This document shows positions 9,799-19,184 of a stretch of DNA of 64,000 nucleotides, one piece after another. Positions within the stretch are counted from its first letter, which is position 1. The number at the start of each line of letters is the position of its first letter. This DNA comes from Hydrogenovibrio sp. 3SP14C1 (GTDB lineage Bacteria; Pseudomonadota; Gammaproteobacteria; Thiomicrospirales; Thiomicrospiraceae): assembly GCF_029625905.1 (NCBI RefSeq), contig NZ_JARTLM010000007.1, forward strand, positions 106,869 to 170,868. The letters run 5' to 3'. The notes under the pieces are model-generated. The model made no database searches. It had not been told where the DNA came from and worked only from the letters and a program-made list of their open reading frames with translations. A program made the translations under genes and the position numbers.

Positions 9799-10332
9799 TT
9801 ACTTATTAAAGTTAGCACGTTTTTTTCGATACTCTTTTTCTAGGTATTCTAAAACTTTTTGAGTGACGTCCAAACGGTTGTTGGTATAAGCAATCCCTTC
9901 ATATAGGATCAAATCAAACTTCTCTTGCTTACCAATTTCCTTAATAGCTTGGTTAACTAAACTTTGAAGACTTGCTAGCTCTTCATTTCGACGAATATTA
10001 ACCAATTCTTGAATGTCATTTCGTTTGCGTTGAATATCACGTGTCAGCATGCTGATTTCTCTTTCCGCAGCGACCTTTTGTGAGTCAGACATCACCAATT
10101 GATTTTTTTGATAGTCTTGTTGTTTTTTTTCCAGCTGCTTCGCTAACTTTTTCAACTCAGCTTGCTGAGGACCGAACTCTTTTTCTAGGTTTTTTCCAGC
10201 TGCTTGCGCTTGAGGTGCCTTTTCTAACAACAACCCAACATTAACAACACCCAGCTTAATGGGTTCCGCTAACGACTGGGTTGACAAAATGGTTAAAACA
10301 CCACCTAAAAACACCATTAGCAACTTACGCAT
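9799..10332 (-). CDS. skp: periplasmic chaperone Skp/OmpH
   Basis: Skp is a jellyfish-shaped trimer that holds unfolded outer-membrane proteins in the periplasm on their way to BamA. The 177-residue protein has a signal peptide (MVFLGGVLTILSTQSLA, cut after SLA), then long charged coiled-coil helices rich in Lys, Gln and Glu, and an AYTNNRLDVT segment at the trimer body. It sits between bamA and lpxD as is usual. Confidence 0.94.
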   Translation of the reverse strand: MRKLLMVFLGGVLTILSTQSLAEPIKLGVVNVGLLLEKAPQAQAAGKNLEKEFGPQQAELKKLAKQLEKKQQDYQKNQLVMSDSQKVAAEREISMLTRDIQRKRNDIQELVNIRRNEELASLQSLVNQAIKEIGKQEKFDLILYEGIAYTNNRLDVTQKVLEYLEKEYRKKRANFNK

Positions 10333-10445
10333 AAAAACGATCCTTACAAAATATATATATTGAAAATATTGTATCCGATTTAATAAAATTTTTTAATCAT
10401 TTTACTGATCTATTCACCATAACCCAGTCGCCTTAAGACGACTTT

Positions 10446-12737
10446 TTACATCGGAACACCTAAATTAAACTGGAACACTTGAGTTCTATCCGTATCTTGA
10501 TAATTAAGTGCTTTTGCAAAACTAAATGCTAACGGTCCTACAGGAGTAATCCAAGCGACACCAAGCCCTGCTGCAGATCTAAATTCCGGCAACTTAACGG
10601 CACTCGCGTCACTGAAGACATTCCCAGCATCCACAAAAAGGCTCAAACGTAAGTTTCCAGAATCATCAATGAAAGGCATTGGGAAACTGACTTCCGCATT
10701 CGTCACAATTCGTAAATTTCCACCAGTTGGGTCTGTTGATCCATCAGTAACAGCATCATACCTAGGACCCAAAGAGTTAGGCTCAAACCCTCTTACTGTA
10801 CCAATCCCACCCGCATAAAAATTTTCATAAAAAGGAAGTTCATCATGACCACCATACCCAGTACCATAAGCAACGTCACCTTTTAGCTTCAATGTAAAGA
10901 ACTTTGATAATGGTTGGTAAATACTTTCTTCTAAATATAGTTTATAAAAAGAAACATCTGAATTGGTCGGCATGACTAACTCTCCGCTCACACTTGTGCG
11001 TTGCCCTTCCGTTGGAAAGTAAAAAGCATTTTTAGTGTCATGGCTCCAGCCCATGGTATAACGCACTGAGTTGAAGTGGCGCCCATATTGGCTGGTATAA
11101 GTTTTACACGCGCTAAAGGTATCAATACACTTCAAGGTTTGGTCATCAAACTTTAAACCATAACTTAAACTACTCCACTCACTGGTTGGATATCCAATAT
11201 TCAATCTTAATCCGTAATTATTCGTTGTATAGTTTGAAACATTTAATTCTCTGGCATCAATTTCGCGATAGTAAACCCCACCACCTAATGAAACCCCATC
11301 AGCAGTAAAATAAGGGTTTGTCACCCCGATATCCGCCGATTTAGTCGAGGCACTATAGGTTCCATTAATGTTCGCTTTATAACCAGATCCGATGACATTT
11401 CGCTCAGTCACCCCAATAGTAAAACTGATACCATCTAACTGAGAATAGCCTATCCCAGCATTAAAAGCGCCCGTTGACTGCTCTTCAACCTTTACCACTA
11501 AATCAACCTGATCTTTTGAAATACGATCTGTATCCACCTTAGCTGTTTTAAAATACCCTAGGCGATTTAATCTTGTATTGGAACGGCGCACGGCTTTTAA
11601 GGAATAAGGGGCATTTTCAAACTGACGCAATTCTCTTCGAATAACATAGTCACGTGTTCGAGTATTTCCTTCGATACGGATACGCCTTACATAGACACGG
11701 CTTTTCGGTTCAATTCTAAAATCTAACGATACCAAACGATTATTCTTGTCCAGCTTCGTAATCGGTTCAATTTCTGCAAAAGCATAACCTTCTTCACTTA
11801 AACGATCACGAATAGCGTTCACAGTTCCTACGATTTGGCTTCTTGAAAAAAAGTCCCCTTCATGTATTTTAAGTAAGCTTTTGAGCTCAGCTTGTTTAAT
11901 GATCGTTTCACCGGTAAATTTAATATCAGAAACGGTATATTGAACGCCTTCTTTAATATTGATGGTAATAAACACTTGAGTTTTATCTAAAGACAAGCTC
12001 ACCTGAGAAGAGTCCACTTTAAATTCAGCAAACCCTCTATCCATATAATAAGAACGTAACGTTTCGATATCAGATTGAAGTTTGGGCTTTGCATACTTAT
12101 CAGAATCCCCAATAATGGCTGACTCAGACAACAGTAACTTTCCTTTTAAACGGGCATCATCATAGGTTTTATTTCCCACCAATGTGATTCGACCGATACT
12201 CGCAGGCTTCCCTTCCTCTACTTTTATCTCTAATGACACTCGATTGCGGGGTAATTTTTTAACTTGAATATCGATTTCAGCAGCATAATACCCTTGGTTT
12301 TGATAACGTCTTCTTAAATCTAAGATAATACGTTCCATTTGGGTATCATTAAAAATACGTCCCTTCTTAACCCCCATTGTGTTCAAAGCTTGAGTCATAT
12401 CTTCTGTTTTGATCAACTCATTCCCTTCAATACTAATATCGGCAATAGAGGGTCGCTCAAGCACTCTAATTTTTAACACGCCATCCCCTTCTTGAAAGAA
12501 AGCGATATCTCTAAAAAAACCTGTCTGATAAAGTGCTTGAATACTTTTTTGAATTTTAGCCGGCGAAAGCTCATCACCCACTTCGATGGGTAAATAACTA
12601 CGGACTGTTTCAAAACTAATCCGTTTATTCCCTTCTATTTGAATATCATTGATTTGAAAATCGGAAGCCTTCACAACAGAAACATTAAAGAGTAGTAGAA
12701 AAGCAAGAAGCGAGAATTGAAAAAACTGTTTAACCAT
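10446..12737 (-). CDS. bamA: outer-membrane protein assembly factor BamA
   Basis: BamA is the Omp85 core that inserts beta-barrel proteins into the outer membrane. From the chosen start the protein has 763 residues: signal peptide (FSLLAFLLLFNVSVVKA), five POTRA domains to about residue 415, then a 16-strand barrel with the conserved VRGFEPNSLGPR lid-loop motif. I placed the start at 12737 because the longer frame lacks a signal sequence at its N-terminus and this ATG overlaps the rseP stop (AATGGTTAA), suggesting coupling. Two upstream in-frame ATGs exist. Confidence 0.95.
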   Translation of the reverse strand: MVKQFFQFSLLAFLLLFNVSVVKASDFQINDIQIEGNKRISFETVRSYLPIEVGDELSPAKIQKSIQALYQTGFFRDIAFFQEGDGVLKIRVLERPSIADISIEGNELIKTEDMTQALNTMGVKKGRIFNDTQMERIILDLRRRYQNQGYYAAEIDIQVKKLPRNRVSLEIKVEEGKPASIGRITLVGNKTYDDARLKGKLLLSESAIIGDSDKYAKPKLQSDIETLRSYYMDRGFAEFKVDSSQVSLSLDKTQVFITINIKEGVQYTVSDIKFTGETIIKQAELKSLLKIHEGDFFSRSQIVGTVNAIRDRLSEEGYAFAEIEPITKLDKNNRLVSLDFRIEPKSRVYVRRIRIEGNTRTRDYVIRRELRQFENAPYSLKAVRRSNTRLNRLGYFKTAKVDTDRISKDQVDLVVKVEEQSTGAFNAGIGYSQLDGISFTIGVTERNVIGSGYKANINGTYSASTKSADIGVTNPYFTADGVSLGGGVYYREIDARELNVSNYTTNNYGLRLNIGYPTSEWSSLSYGLKFDDQTLKCIDTFSACKTYTSQYGRHFNSVRYTMGWSHDTKNAFYFPTEGQRTSVSGELVMPTNSDVSFYKLYLEESIYQPLSKFFTLKLKGDVAYGTGYGGHDELPFYENFYAGGIGTVRGFEPNSLGPRYDAVTDGSTDPTGGNLRIVTNAEVSFPMPFIDDSGNLRLSLFVDAGNVFSDASAVKLPEFRSAAGLGVAWITPVGPLAFSFAKALNYQDTDRTQVFQFNLGVPM

Positions 12738-14103
12738 TGGAAATTCGTACCACATCATTAAATAAAGCAAAAAAAGTAAGCATCAAGATAAGGGTAACGC
12801 CAATCTTTTGAGCGACTAGTTCAATTGACTCCTTAACTGGAGCCCCTTTTATCATTTCGATGACACAAAAAAAGAGATGTCCACCATCCAACACAGGGAT
12901 AGGTAACAAATTCAAAACACCCAAACTCAAACTTAAAAGACCCAACAAACTCAAAAAAGCAACCCAACCGTTTTGCAGAGCTTGTCCTGAAAACTCTGCA
13001 ATACTAACAGGTCCGGATAGATTTTTAATTGAGACATCACCAAATATCATGCGTTTAATCATATTAACGGTCATATCAAGCAATCCCAAACTGTGAGTCC
13101 AGCCCTTTTGAATTGACTCTAGAACCCCATACGAGACAGAAACCTTGTAGCTTTCTAATTGCGCTTCATCCCAAAAAACCGATGCGCCTAAGCTTCCAAC
13201 CACCTGTCCATTAAATTCTTTTTCATCAAGCCGGGTTTGTTTTTGAATCAGCCTACCATTACGTTCAAACGATAACTGTATGACTTCATTTGGATGCTTT
13301 TGCACATATGAGACGAATTGATTCCAGTCTGATATAGACAACTCATCAATTGTGACGATCAGATCGCCTTTTTCAAGTCCCAGTTTGTCAGCAGGAGATT
13401 GTGGTAAAACTTGGTCAATTACAGGTGGCATTTGGGGGTATTTCGGTTTAAACCCAAGTACAGAAAGCCACTTTTGTTTTGGCGTATTAATATCCAATTC
13501 AGATAAGGGTAAAAACACTTTTTTGCTCATTTGACCATCAAAGGAAGCCAGCTCAACCTCAACAGCATGTTGCTTATCAACGAGAGCCTCTAAGACTCGA
13601 TGATAAACATCTTTCCAATCCAGTACGACTTCACCATCGACACGCTTTACTTGCCAGGCCTGGTCATTATTCGACAAAGACTTTGCAAGCACGGAACCAC
13701 TCGTGGCCTCTTCAAAAACAGGTTTTAATCCGGTCACGCCAGAAAAATATATCAATGAAAAGGCGATCCAAGCAAAAATTAAATTCACTATTGGACCAGC
13801 TGAAACCACTGCAAAACGTCGATATACACTTTGTCGATTAAAGGTTCTGGTCATGTCTTCTTGCGGCACACGACCTTCACGTTCATCTGCAAACTTGACA
13901 TAACCACCGAGGGGAATACTCCCGATTTGAAACTGAGTTTCGCCTTTCTGTTTAACATAAACCGGTTTACCAAACCCGATAGAGAAATGCGTCACTTTGA
14001 TATTAAATAATCTGGCGACCATATAATGGCCCCACTCATGGATAGTAACCAATAACCCCATCGCAATGATAAAGCCGATAATTGACCAGATAAACGTCAT
14101 CAT
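12730..14103 (-). CDS. rseP: site-2 zinc metalloprotease RseP
   Basis: RseP cuts the anti-sigma factor RseA within the membrane to release sigma E and clears signal-peptide remnants. The protein (457 residues from this start) has HEWGH in the first membrane helix, periplasmic PDZ domains (PQSPADKLGLEKGD is clear), and the NLLPIPVLDGGH second active-site motif near the C-terminus. The start overlaps the cdsA stop (ATGATGA); longer frames begin with GTG or ATG a few codons earlier. A CCAGGCCTGG palindrome at 13654 encodes Gln-Ala-Trp in its periplasmic part. dxr, often nearby, is missing. Confidence 0.95.
   Translation of the reverse strand: MMTFIWSIIGFIIAMGLLVTIHEWGHYMVARLFNIKVTHFSIGFGKPVYVKQKGETQFQIGSIPLGGYVKFADEREGRVPQEDMTRTFNRQSVYRRFAVVSAGPIVNLIFAWIAFSLIYFSGVTGLKPVFEEATSGSVLAKSLSNNDQAWQVKRVDGEVVLDWKDVYHRVLEALVDKQHAVEVELASFDGQMSKKVFLPLSELDINTPKQKWLSVLGFKPKYPQMPPVIDQVLPQSPADKLGLEKGDLIVTIDELSISDWNQFVSYVQKHPNEVIQLSFERNGRLIQKQTRLDEKEFNGQVVGSLGASVFWDEAQLESYKVSVSYGVLESIQKGWTHSLGLLDMTVNMIKRMIFGDVSIKNLSGPVSIAEFSGQALQNGWVAFLSLLGLLSLSLGVLNLLPIPVLDGGHLFFCVIEMIKGAPVKESIELVAQKIGVTLILMLTFFALFNDVVRISNG
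13654..13663. repeat. CCAGGCCTGG palindrome, copy 2 (inside rseP)
   Basis: Perfect copy, read in rseP as CAG-GCC-TGG (Gln-Ala-Trp, in DQAWQ). The plus-strand right flank is TCATTATT, close to that of copy 1. Confidence 0.9.
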
Positions 14104-14906
14104 AAAATCCATTGCCACACAAAATAAAAAATGGGCAGCGCAAGCAATAAACTATCTGAGCGATCCAAGACACCACCATGTCCTGGCAACAACTGACTGC
14201 TATCTTTAAGGTTTGCCTGACGCTTTAACAAGCTTTCAAACAAGTCGCCAAAAATAGAGAACAGACCGATAACCGTGAAAACAAGCGCAGTGGCTAAATA
14301 AGAAATATTCAACACAGGATCAAGAAGATATAACCCGGTAATAGCAATAATAAACGCTAGTAATGCGCCGCCATAGACACCTTCCCATGTTTTTCCAGGG
14401 CTGACATGGTTGGCAAGTTTATGCTTACCAAAACGTCTACCTGAAAAGTAGGCGCCTGTATCGATGGCCCAGATAACAAACAAACTCAACAACACCACCC
14501 CTGCGGAATACTCACTGACAAAAAACAACAACACACTGGCAAAATTAATCAAAACCACAACACCTAACAATAGAATCATGAATTGGTTTCGAATGCCAAA
14601 TTGTCCTTTACGACGTTGGTACTGAATCACCATCATCACCATCGCCACCATCACTATTAGAGTTAAGAACATGAATAAGCTCATCCCCCCCTGGCTTACC
14701 CCCCAAAAAACAAGAGCGGTAACCAGTGCGCCGTATAAAACCCGCGGAACAGGTTTTTCAGAGCCGGTAAAGCCAAACCATTCCCAAGCAGATACAAAAC
14801 TCAAAACCAACGCAAAAAACAACCAGGCCTGGGCATTTCCAGCCCATAGCAACCCTGCAACCAACAAGAACAATAAACTGGCGGTTATGACACGCTGCAT
14901 TAACAT
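14100..14906 (-). CDS. cdsA: phosphatidate cytidylyltransferase
   Basis: CdsA makes CDP-diacylglycerol from phosphatidic acid and CTP, the branch point of phospholipid synthesis, in the inner membrane. The 268-residue protein has about eight hydrophobic segments and the C-terminal signature with K-D-S-S, PGHGGVLDRSDS. Its start overlaps the uppS stop (ATGTTAATG). A CCAGGCCTGG copy at 14823 encodes AQAWLFF in a loop between the first two membrane helices. Confidence 0.95.
   Translation of the reverse strand: MLMQRVITASLLFLLVAGLLWAGNAQAWLFFALVLSFVSAWEWFGFTGSEKPVPRVLYGALVTALVFWGVSQGGMSLFMFLTLIVMVAMVMMVIQYQRRKGQFGIRNQFMILLLGVVVLINFASVLLFFVSEYSAGVVLLSLFVIWAIDTGAYFSGRRFGKHKLANHVSPGKTWEGVYGGALLAFIIAITGLYLLDPVLNISYLATALVFTVIGLFSIFGDLFESLLKRQANLKDSSQLLPGHGGVLDRSDSLLLALPIFYFVWQWIL
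14823..14832. repeat. CCAGGCCTGG palindrome, copy 3 (inside cdsA)
   Basis: Perfect copy, read as Gln-Ala-Trp on the cdsA strand. The left flank is AAAAAACAA and the right flank is GCATTTCC. Confidence 0.9.
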
Positions 14907-15634
14907 TGGGTTACCTGCTCACTCGTTTTGCCAAAACGTCTTTCTCTGTGTTGAAAAGATTCAATTGCGCGATCAATCGATGCTTCATTAAAATCAGGCC
15001 AAAGTTCATCACAAAAATAAAACTCAGCATAAGCCATTTGCCAGATTAAAAAATTACTGATTCGTTGTTCTCCACCGGTACGAATCAACAAATCAGGAAC
15101 AGATTGATCCGCTAAAGAAATATGCTGACTGATATCTGATTCTGACAGTTCTGACAAAGGACTGTCTGGATTCGCCTGATGCCAGTTTTTAACCGCTTCT
15201 ACAACATCCCAGCGTCCGCCATAATTGGCTGCGATATTCAAAGTCAATCCGGTATTCTTTTCAGTCAACTTTTCTGCCTGATCAATGTGCGCTTGAATTT
15301 CTGAATCAAATGCTTTTCTGTCGCCAATAATACGCAACCGTACTTGGTTTTCATGCAATTTGGTCACTTCTTTTTGCAAGGCTTTCAAAAACAGCCCCAT
15401 CAACTTATTCACTTCCTCTTCAGGGCGCTTCCAATTTTCAGTACTAAAAGCAAATAAGGTTAAAGACTCCACGCCCACTTCCGCACACCGACTCACAACG
15501 CGCTTGACGGCGTTCAATCCTTTCTGGTGCCCTACAAAACGAGGTAAAAATCGTTTTTTTGCCCAACGTCCATTACCATCCATAATAATGGCAATATGTT
15601 TTGGGACGGGGGTGGAAGTTGACTTGGAATTCAA
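14900..15634 (-). CDS. uppS: undecaprenyl diphosphate synthase
   Basis: UppS (IspU) adds eight cis-isoprene units to farnesyl diphosphate to make the C55 carrier lipid for peptidoglycan and O-antigen. The 244-residue cis-prenyltransferase has IAIIMDGNGRWAKKR (catalytic D19), FAFSTENWKRP, and LIRTGGEQRISNFLIWQ. It overlaps cdsA by 7 bp. It follows frr after a 116-bp gap holding a terminator-like hairpin; in E. coli dxr fills this interval. Confidence 0.96.
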   Translation of the reverse strand: MNSKSTSTPVPKHIAIIMDGNGRWAKKRFLPRFVGHQKGLNAVKRVVSRCAEVGVESLTLFAFSTENWKRPEEEVNKLMGLFLKALQKEVTKLHENQVRLRIIGDRKAFDSEIQAHIDQAEKLTEKNTGLTLNIAANYGGRWDVVEAVKNWHQANPDSPLSELSESDISQHISLADQSVPDLLIRTGGEQRISNFLIWQMAYAEFYFCDELWPDFNEASIDRAIESFQHRERRFGKTSEQVTQC

Positions 15635-15665
15635 AATTATCCTAAACGTTCATTACTTAAACAAA

Positions 15666-15701
15666 AACGGCCTCTCAAGGCTTTCGCCAAGACAGGCCGT
15701 T
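15666..15701 (-). terminator. hairpin between frr and uppS
   Basis: Read on the minus strand, AACGGCCT pairs with AGGCCGTT across a 20-base loop and is followed by TTTGTTT. It could act as an attenuator between frr and uppS. The T-run is short, so partial read-through is likely. Confidence 0.55.
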
Positions 15702-15750
15702 GTCTACAACACATCATGTAATTATGCCGTAAAAACAAAAGAATTTCAGC

Positions 15751-16308
15751 CTAAATTTCCAACAAGCTGTCTTCTTTTTTGGCAAGCATTTGATCTACTT
15801 GAGAAACATGCTCGTCCGTTGCTTTCTGAATCTGATCTTCAGCTTGGCGCAACTCATCATCAGTGATATCTTTATCTTTATTCAAATTTTTAAAGTCCGC
15901 ATTCGCATCACGGCGAATATTACGAATCGCAACTTTGGTTTGCTCTGCTTCTGACTTCGCCAACTTAATAAACTCTTTGCGGCGTTCCTCTGTTAAAGCC
16001 GGCATTGGAATACGCATCATATTACCTGTCGTAACCGGGTTAACACCTAAATCTGAAGTCATAATCGCCTTTTCAACCACTGAGACCATTGTTTGTTCCC
16101 ACGGCTGTACCGTTAAAGTACGCGCATCTTCCACATTCACGTTTGCCACTTGACTAACAGGTACTTCAGATCCGTAATAATCAACCTTTACAGAATCCAA
16201 AATGCTCGGATGAGCTCGACCTGTACGAATTTTTGCAAAATTACTTTCTAAGTTTTCAACCGATTTCGTCATACGGTCTTTTGCATCATCAAAAATTTCA
16301 TCAATCAT
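15751..16308 (-). CDS. frr: ribosome recycling factor
   Basis: Frr splits the post-termination ribosome together with EF-G. Its 185 residues are exactly the E. coli length. Landmarks are the N-terminal helix (MIDEIFDDAKDRMTKSVE), KIRTGRAHPSILD, VSVVEKAI and IPMPALTEERRKE. It lies 38 bp downstream of pyrH, the usual order. Confidence 0.97.
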   Translation of the reverse strand: MIDEIFDDAKDRMTKSVENLESNFAKIRTGRAHPSILDSVKVDYYGSEVPVSQVANVNVEDARTLTVQPWEQTMVSVVEKAIMTSDLGVNPVTTGNMMRIPMPALTEERRKEFIKLAKSEAEQTKVAIRNIRRDANADFKNLNKDKDITDDELRQAEDQIQKATDEHVSQVDQMLAKKEDSLLEI

Positions 16309-16346
16309 GTTTTTCTCCTATGAATTCAAGCGTTAAAATAGCCAGT

Positions 16347-17057
16347 TTAATGTACTAACGTACCTTCATCTTCGCCTTTAACAATCCGAATAACAGCATC
16401 TTTCTTAAACATATCAAACACTCGAATCGGCATTTTGTGATCACGGCATAACACAAATGCCGTCATATCCATTACTTGCAGATTTTTCTGAATGACATCA
16501 TCATAAGTGAGTTCAGCTAAACGCTGAGCACTCGAATCCTTTGCAGGATCCGCCGTATAAATTCCATCAACTTTCGTCGCTTTTAAAACAATATCAGCAT
16601 CAATTTCAATGCCTCTTAAGGCTGCTGCCGTATCAGTTGTGAAAAAAGGACTGCCCGTTCCAGCTGCAAAAATAGCAACCTGCCCTTCAGCCATCCCTTT
16701 TTTAACATGATTGGCATTAAATCCATGGGAAACCCCTTCAATTGCCATCGCGGAATAGACAACCGATGACATCCCCATGTCTTCAATCACATCTCGTAAC
16801 GCCAGCGCATTGATAACCGTCGCCATCATACCCATGTGATCACCTGTTGTACGCTGAATACCGGCGCCTTCAATTTGAGCCCCTCTAAAAATATTCCCAC
16901 CGCCAACAACTAAACCAACTTCAACCCCTAAATCACGCAGGGCTTTCACTTCTGAAACCACTTGGCGCAATGTATTAGAGTCTAGGCCAAATTGACCTTG
17001 TCCCATTAAAGCTTCACCACTAAATTTCAACAATACTCGAGCGTATTTTAACGACAT
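16347..17057 (-). CDS. pyrH: UMP kinase
   Basis: PyrH phosphorylates UMP to UDP and is the regulated hexameric bacterial enzyme (GTP activates, UTP inhibits). The 236-residue amino-acid-kinase fold shows LLKFSGEALMG, VVGGGNIFRG, RTTGDHMGMMATVINALAL and KATKVDGIYTADP. It is separated from tsf by 214 bp with a terminator-like hairpin, so tsf and pyrH may be only partly co-transcribed. Confidence 0.97.
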   Translation of the reverse strand: MSLKYARVLLKFSGEALMGQGQFGLDSNTLRQVVSEVKALRDLGVEVGLVVGGGNIFRGAQIEGAGIQRTTGDHMGMMATVINALALRDVIEDMGMSSVVYSAMAIEGVSHGFNANHVKKGMAEGQVAIFAAGTGSPFFTTDTAAALRGIEIDADIVLKATKVDGIYTADPAKDSSAQRLAELTYDDVIQKNLQVMDMTAFVLCRDHKMPIRVFDMFKKDAVIRIVKGEDEGTLVH

Positions 17058-17149
17058 GTTAACCCTTATCTTTCTTTAAACTTATTTTGAAAACCAACTC
17101 AATGCAACGATTATAAAGTGTCTTTCAAAATAAGTTCTAAATTATAGTT

Positions 17150-17189
17150 AAAAAAAAGCCACGATAAACAAGCTTTGCTTATCATGGCT
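17150..17189 (-). terminator. terminator/attenuator between tsf and pyrH
   Basis: On the minus strand an 11-bp stem with one wobble pair (AGCCATGATAA / TTATCGTGGCT) is followed by a run of seven or more T. This is a good intrinsic terminator after the rpsB-tsf pair; read-through or a promoter in 17058-17149 must feed pyrH. Confidence 0.8.
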
Positions 17190-17271
17190 TTAATTCAAAG
17201 ATTTAAAACCTTTTTAGAAATGCGATATTTCTTGTAAGCAAAATCAATGATCTCTCTTCAGAAACCCTGAT

Positions 17272-18156
17272 TTAACCTTTTACTGCAGCAGCAGCGGCCG
17301 CCACTTCATCAGCGAAGTTTGTTTCTTCAATCTCAATCCCTTCACCCACTTCTAGACGAATGAAATTAGAAACAGACGCATCTGAAGCTTTCAACAATTT
17401 TTCAACTGTTTGATCAGGGTCTTTAACAAATGCTTGACCTAGTAGCGTAATTTCTTGCAAATACTTACGCATACGACCATCAATCATTTTCTCGATGATT
17501 TCAGCCGGCTTACCAGAATCTTGTGCTTGTTCGATTTGGAACTTACGCTCTTTTTCCAACATTTCCTGATCAACATCATCCGCAGAGATTGCAGATGGGT
17601 TCGCTGCAGCAACATGCATTGCAACATCACGCACCAATGTTTCATCACCACCATTCATCGCAACAACAACACCGATCTTCTCACCGTGTTGATATTGACC
17701 AATTGTGCCGTTTGACTCAACCAATTCCACACGACGTACAGCCATGTTTTCACCGATTTTACCAATCATTTCACGACGTTTTTCATCAATCGATTGACCG
17801 TTCGCCATTTTTTCATTCATTAGCGCATCAATATCAACTGTTCCAGTCGCTAATACAATCGCTGCAATCTCATCTGCGAACGCTTTAAAATCGTCACCTT
17901 TTGCAACGAAGTCAGTTTCACAGTTCACTTCAACGATTGCTGCTTTCGTCTTATCATCAGAAACTGCAATTGCAATCACACCTTCTGCTGCAGTTCTACC
18001 TGCTTTCTTATCAGCCCCTGCCATACCTTTCTTACGAAGAAACTCAATCGCTTCTTCCATGTTTCCATCAGTTTCAGCAAGTGCTTTTTTACAATCCATC
18101 ATGCCTGCGCCAGTTGCTTCACGCAGTTCTTTTACCATAGATGCAGTAACAGCCAT
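17272..18156 (-). CDS. tsf: translation elongation factor Ts
   Basis: EF-Ts is the nucleotide exchange factor that regenerates EF-Tu-GTP. The 294-residue protein (E. coli 283) starts with the UBA-like domain (VKELREATGAGMMDCKKAL), has the TDFVAKGD core signature and the coiled-coil region. It follows rpsB after 89 bp that carry a CCAGGCCTGG palindrome. Confidence 0.97.
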   Translation of the reverse strand: MAVTASMVKELREATGAGMMDCKKALAETDGNMEEAIEFLRKKGMAGADKKAGRTAAEGVIAIAVSDDKTKAAIVEVNCETDFVAKGDDFKAFADEIAAIVLATGTVDIDALMNEKMANGQSIDEKRREMIGKIGENMAVRRVELVESNGTIGQYQHGEKIGVVVAMNGGDETLVRDVAMHVAAANPSAISADDVDQEMLEKERKFQIEQAQDSGKPAEIIEKMIDGRMRKYLQEITLLGQAFVKDPDQTVEKLLKASDASVSNFIRLEVGEGIEIEETNFADEVAAAAAAVKG

Positions 18157-18207
18157 TTTTTAGACCTCAAATAAGTTTAATAAATTGAAAGGCCTGGAAA
18201 GAATTGA

Positions 18208-18217
18208 CCAGGCCTGG
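18208..18217. repeat. CCAGGCCTGG palindrome, copy 4 (rpsB-tsf spacer)
   Basis: Perfect copy with left flank ATTGA and right flank TTGTTTTTGA; a degenerate half copy (AAAGGCCTGG) sits at 18188-18197. Lying between two co-transcribed ribosomal genes, it is unlikely to be a full terminator on the minus strand, where no T-run follows it. Confidence 0.9.
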
Positions 18218-18245
18218 TTGTTTTTGAAAGTGTTGCGTTTAAAGA

Positions 18246-18983
18246 TTAAGCTTCTGCTTTCTCTTCAACAAATTCATCACTTTCAGCTGCTGCTGTTGTA
18301 ATAGAACCTTTACCTTCATTGATCGCATCTGCAGCGGCAGATAGATATAAAGACACAGCGCGAACAGCATCGTCATTCCCTGGAATAACGTAATCAACGC
18401 CATTTGGATCATTGTTTGTATCAACAACACCTACTACTGGAATACCTAGGTTTTGTGCTTCTTGAATCGCAATTTTTTCATTACCTGTATCAATAATGAA
18501 AATAGCGTCAGGCATTGCACGCATATCTTTAATCCCACCTAAAGAAAGCTCAAGCTTTGCTTTTTGGCGTGTACGCATCAATGCTTCTTTTTTGGTAATT
18601 TTTTCAAATGTACCGTCTTGCTCTTGAACTTCAAGGTCTTTTAGGTTCTTGATTGACTGCTTGATTGTTTTAAAGTTAGTCAACATACCACCTAACCAAC
18701 GGTGATTTACATAAGGCATACCGCAGCGCTGTGCTTCTTGAGCGACTAGATCGCCTGCTGCACGCTTTGTTCCTACAAATAAAACAGTTCCTTTATTTGC
18801 AGCGATTCCGCCTACGAAGTTCAATGCATCATTAAACATAGGCAATGTTTTTTCTAAGTTAACGATGTGAATTTTGTTACGAGCACCAAAAATGTACTCA
18901 CCCATTTTCGGGTTCCAATAACGCGTTTGATGTCCGAAGTGAACACCTGCTTCTAGCATTTGGCGCATAGTGACTTTAGCCAT
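18246..18983 (-). CDS. rpsB: 30S ribosomal protein S2
   Basis: A 245-residue S2 protein beginning [20 protein letters not shown]. An in-frame ATG 12 bp upstream was rejected because it falls in the ribosome site (GGAG six bases before 18983). It heads the operon. The 200-bp leader between rpsB and the divergent map gene contains a potential hairpin (GCCAG / CTGG) and the string GGAGGCTTAACCC just before the gene, reminiscent of the autoregulatory S2 leader of enterobacteria; I rate that match as tentative. Confidence 0.96.
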   Translation of the reverse strand: MAKVTMRQMLEAGVHFGHQTRYWNPKMGEYIFGARNKIHIVNLEKTLPMFNDALNFVGGIAANKGTVLFVGTKRAAGDLVAQEAQRCGMPYVNHRWLGGMLTNFKTIKQSIKNLKDLEVQEQDGTFEKITKKEALMRTRQKAKLELSLGGIKDMRAMPDAIFIIDTGNEKIAIQEAQNLGIPVVGVVDTNNDPNGVDYVIPGNDDAVRAVSLYLSAAADAINEGKGSITTAAAESDEFVEEKAEA

Positions 18984-19184
18984 GATTTTCTCCATATTGG
19001 GTTAAGCCTCCGCCTGCCCAACAAACGAACCAGGTTAAACTAAACTGGCACCCCGTTTGATGTATCGGCAAGCGTGTGGTTTTTCTGTTAAAATTACCTT
19101 CATTAGAAAGGCGGCGCATTTATACCACGAAAGCGCTAAACCTGCAAGTTTTATTGAATTTTACAACCACTTTTTGGAAGCTCA

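Noticed and set aside
17455-17888. Long plus-strand frames opposite tsf
   Set aside because: Shadow frames rich in His, Gln and Phe, produced by the codon use of tsf; no ribosome sites.
18984-19184. S2-binding autoregulatory leader RNA
   Set aside because: A hairpin and a GGAGGCTTAACCC string are suggestive, but I could not confirm the whole structure by eye, so it is only mentioned under rpsB.
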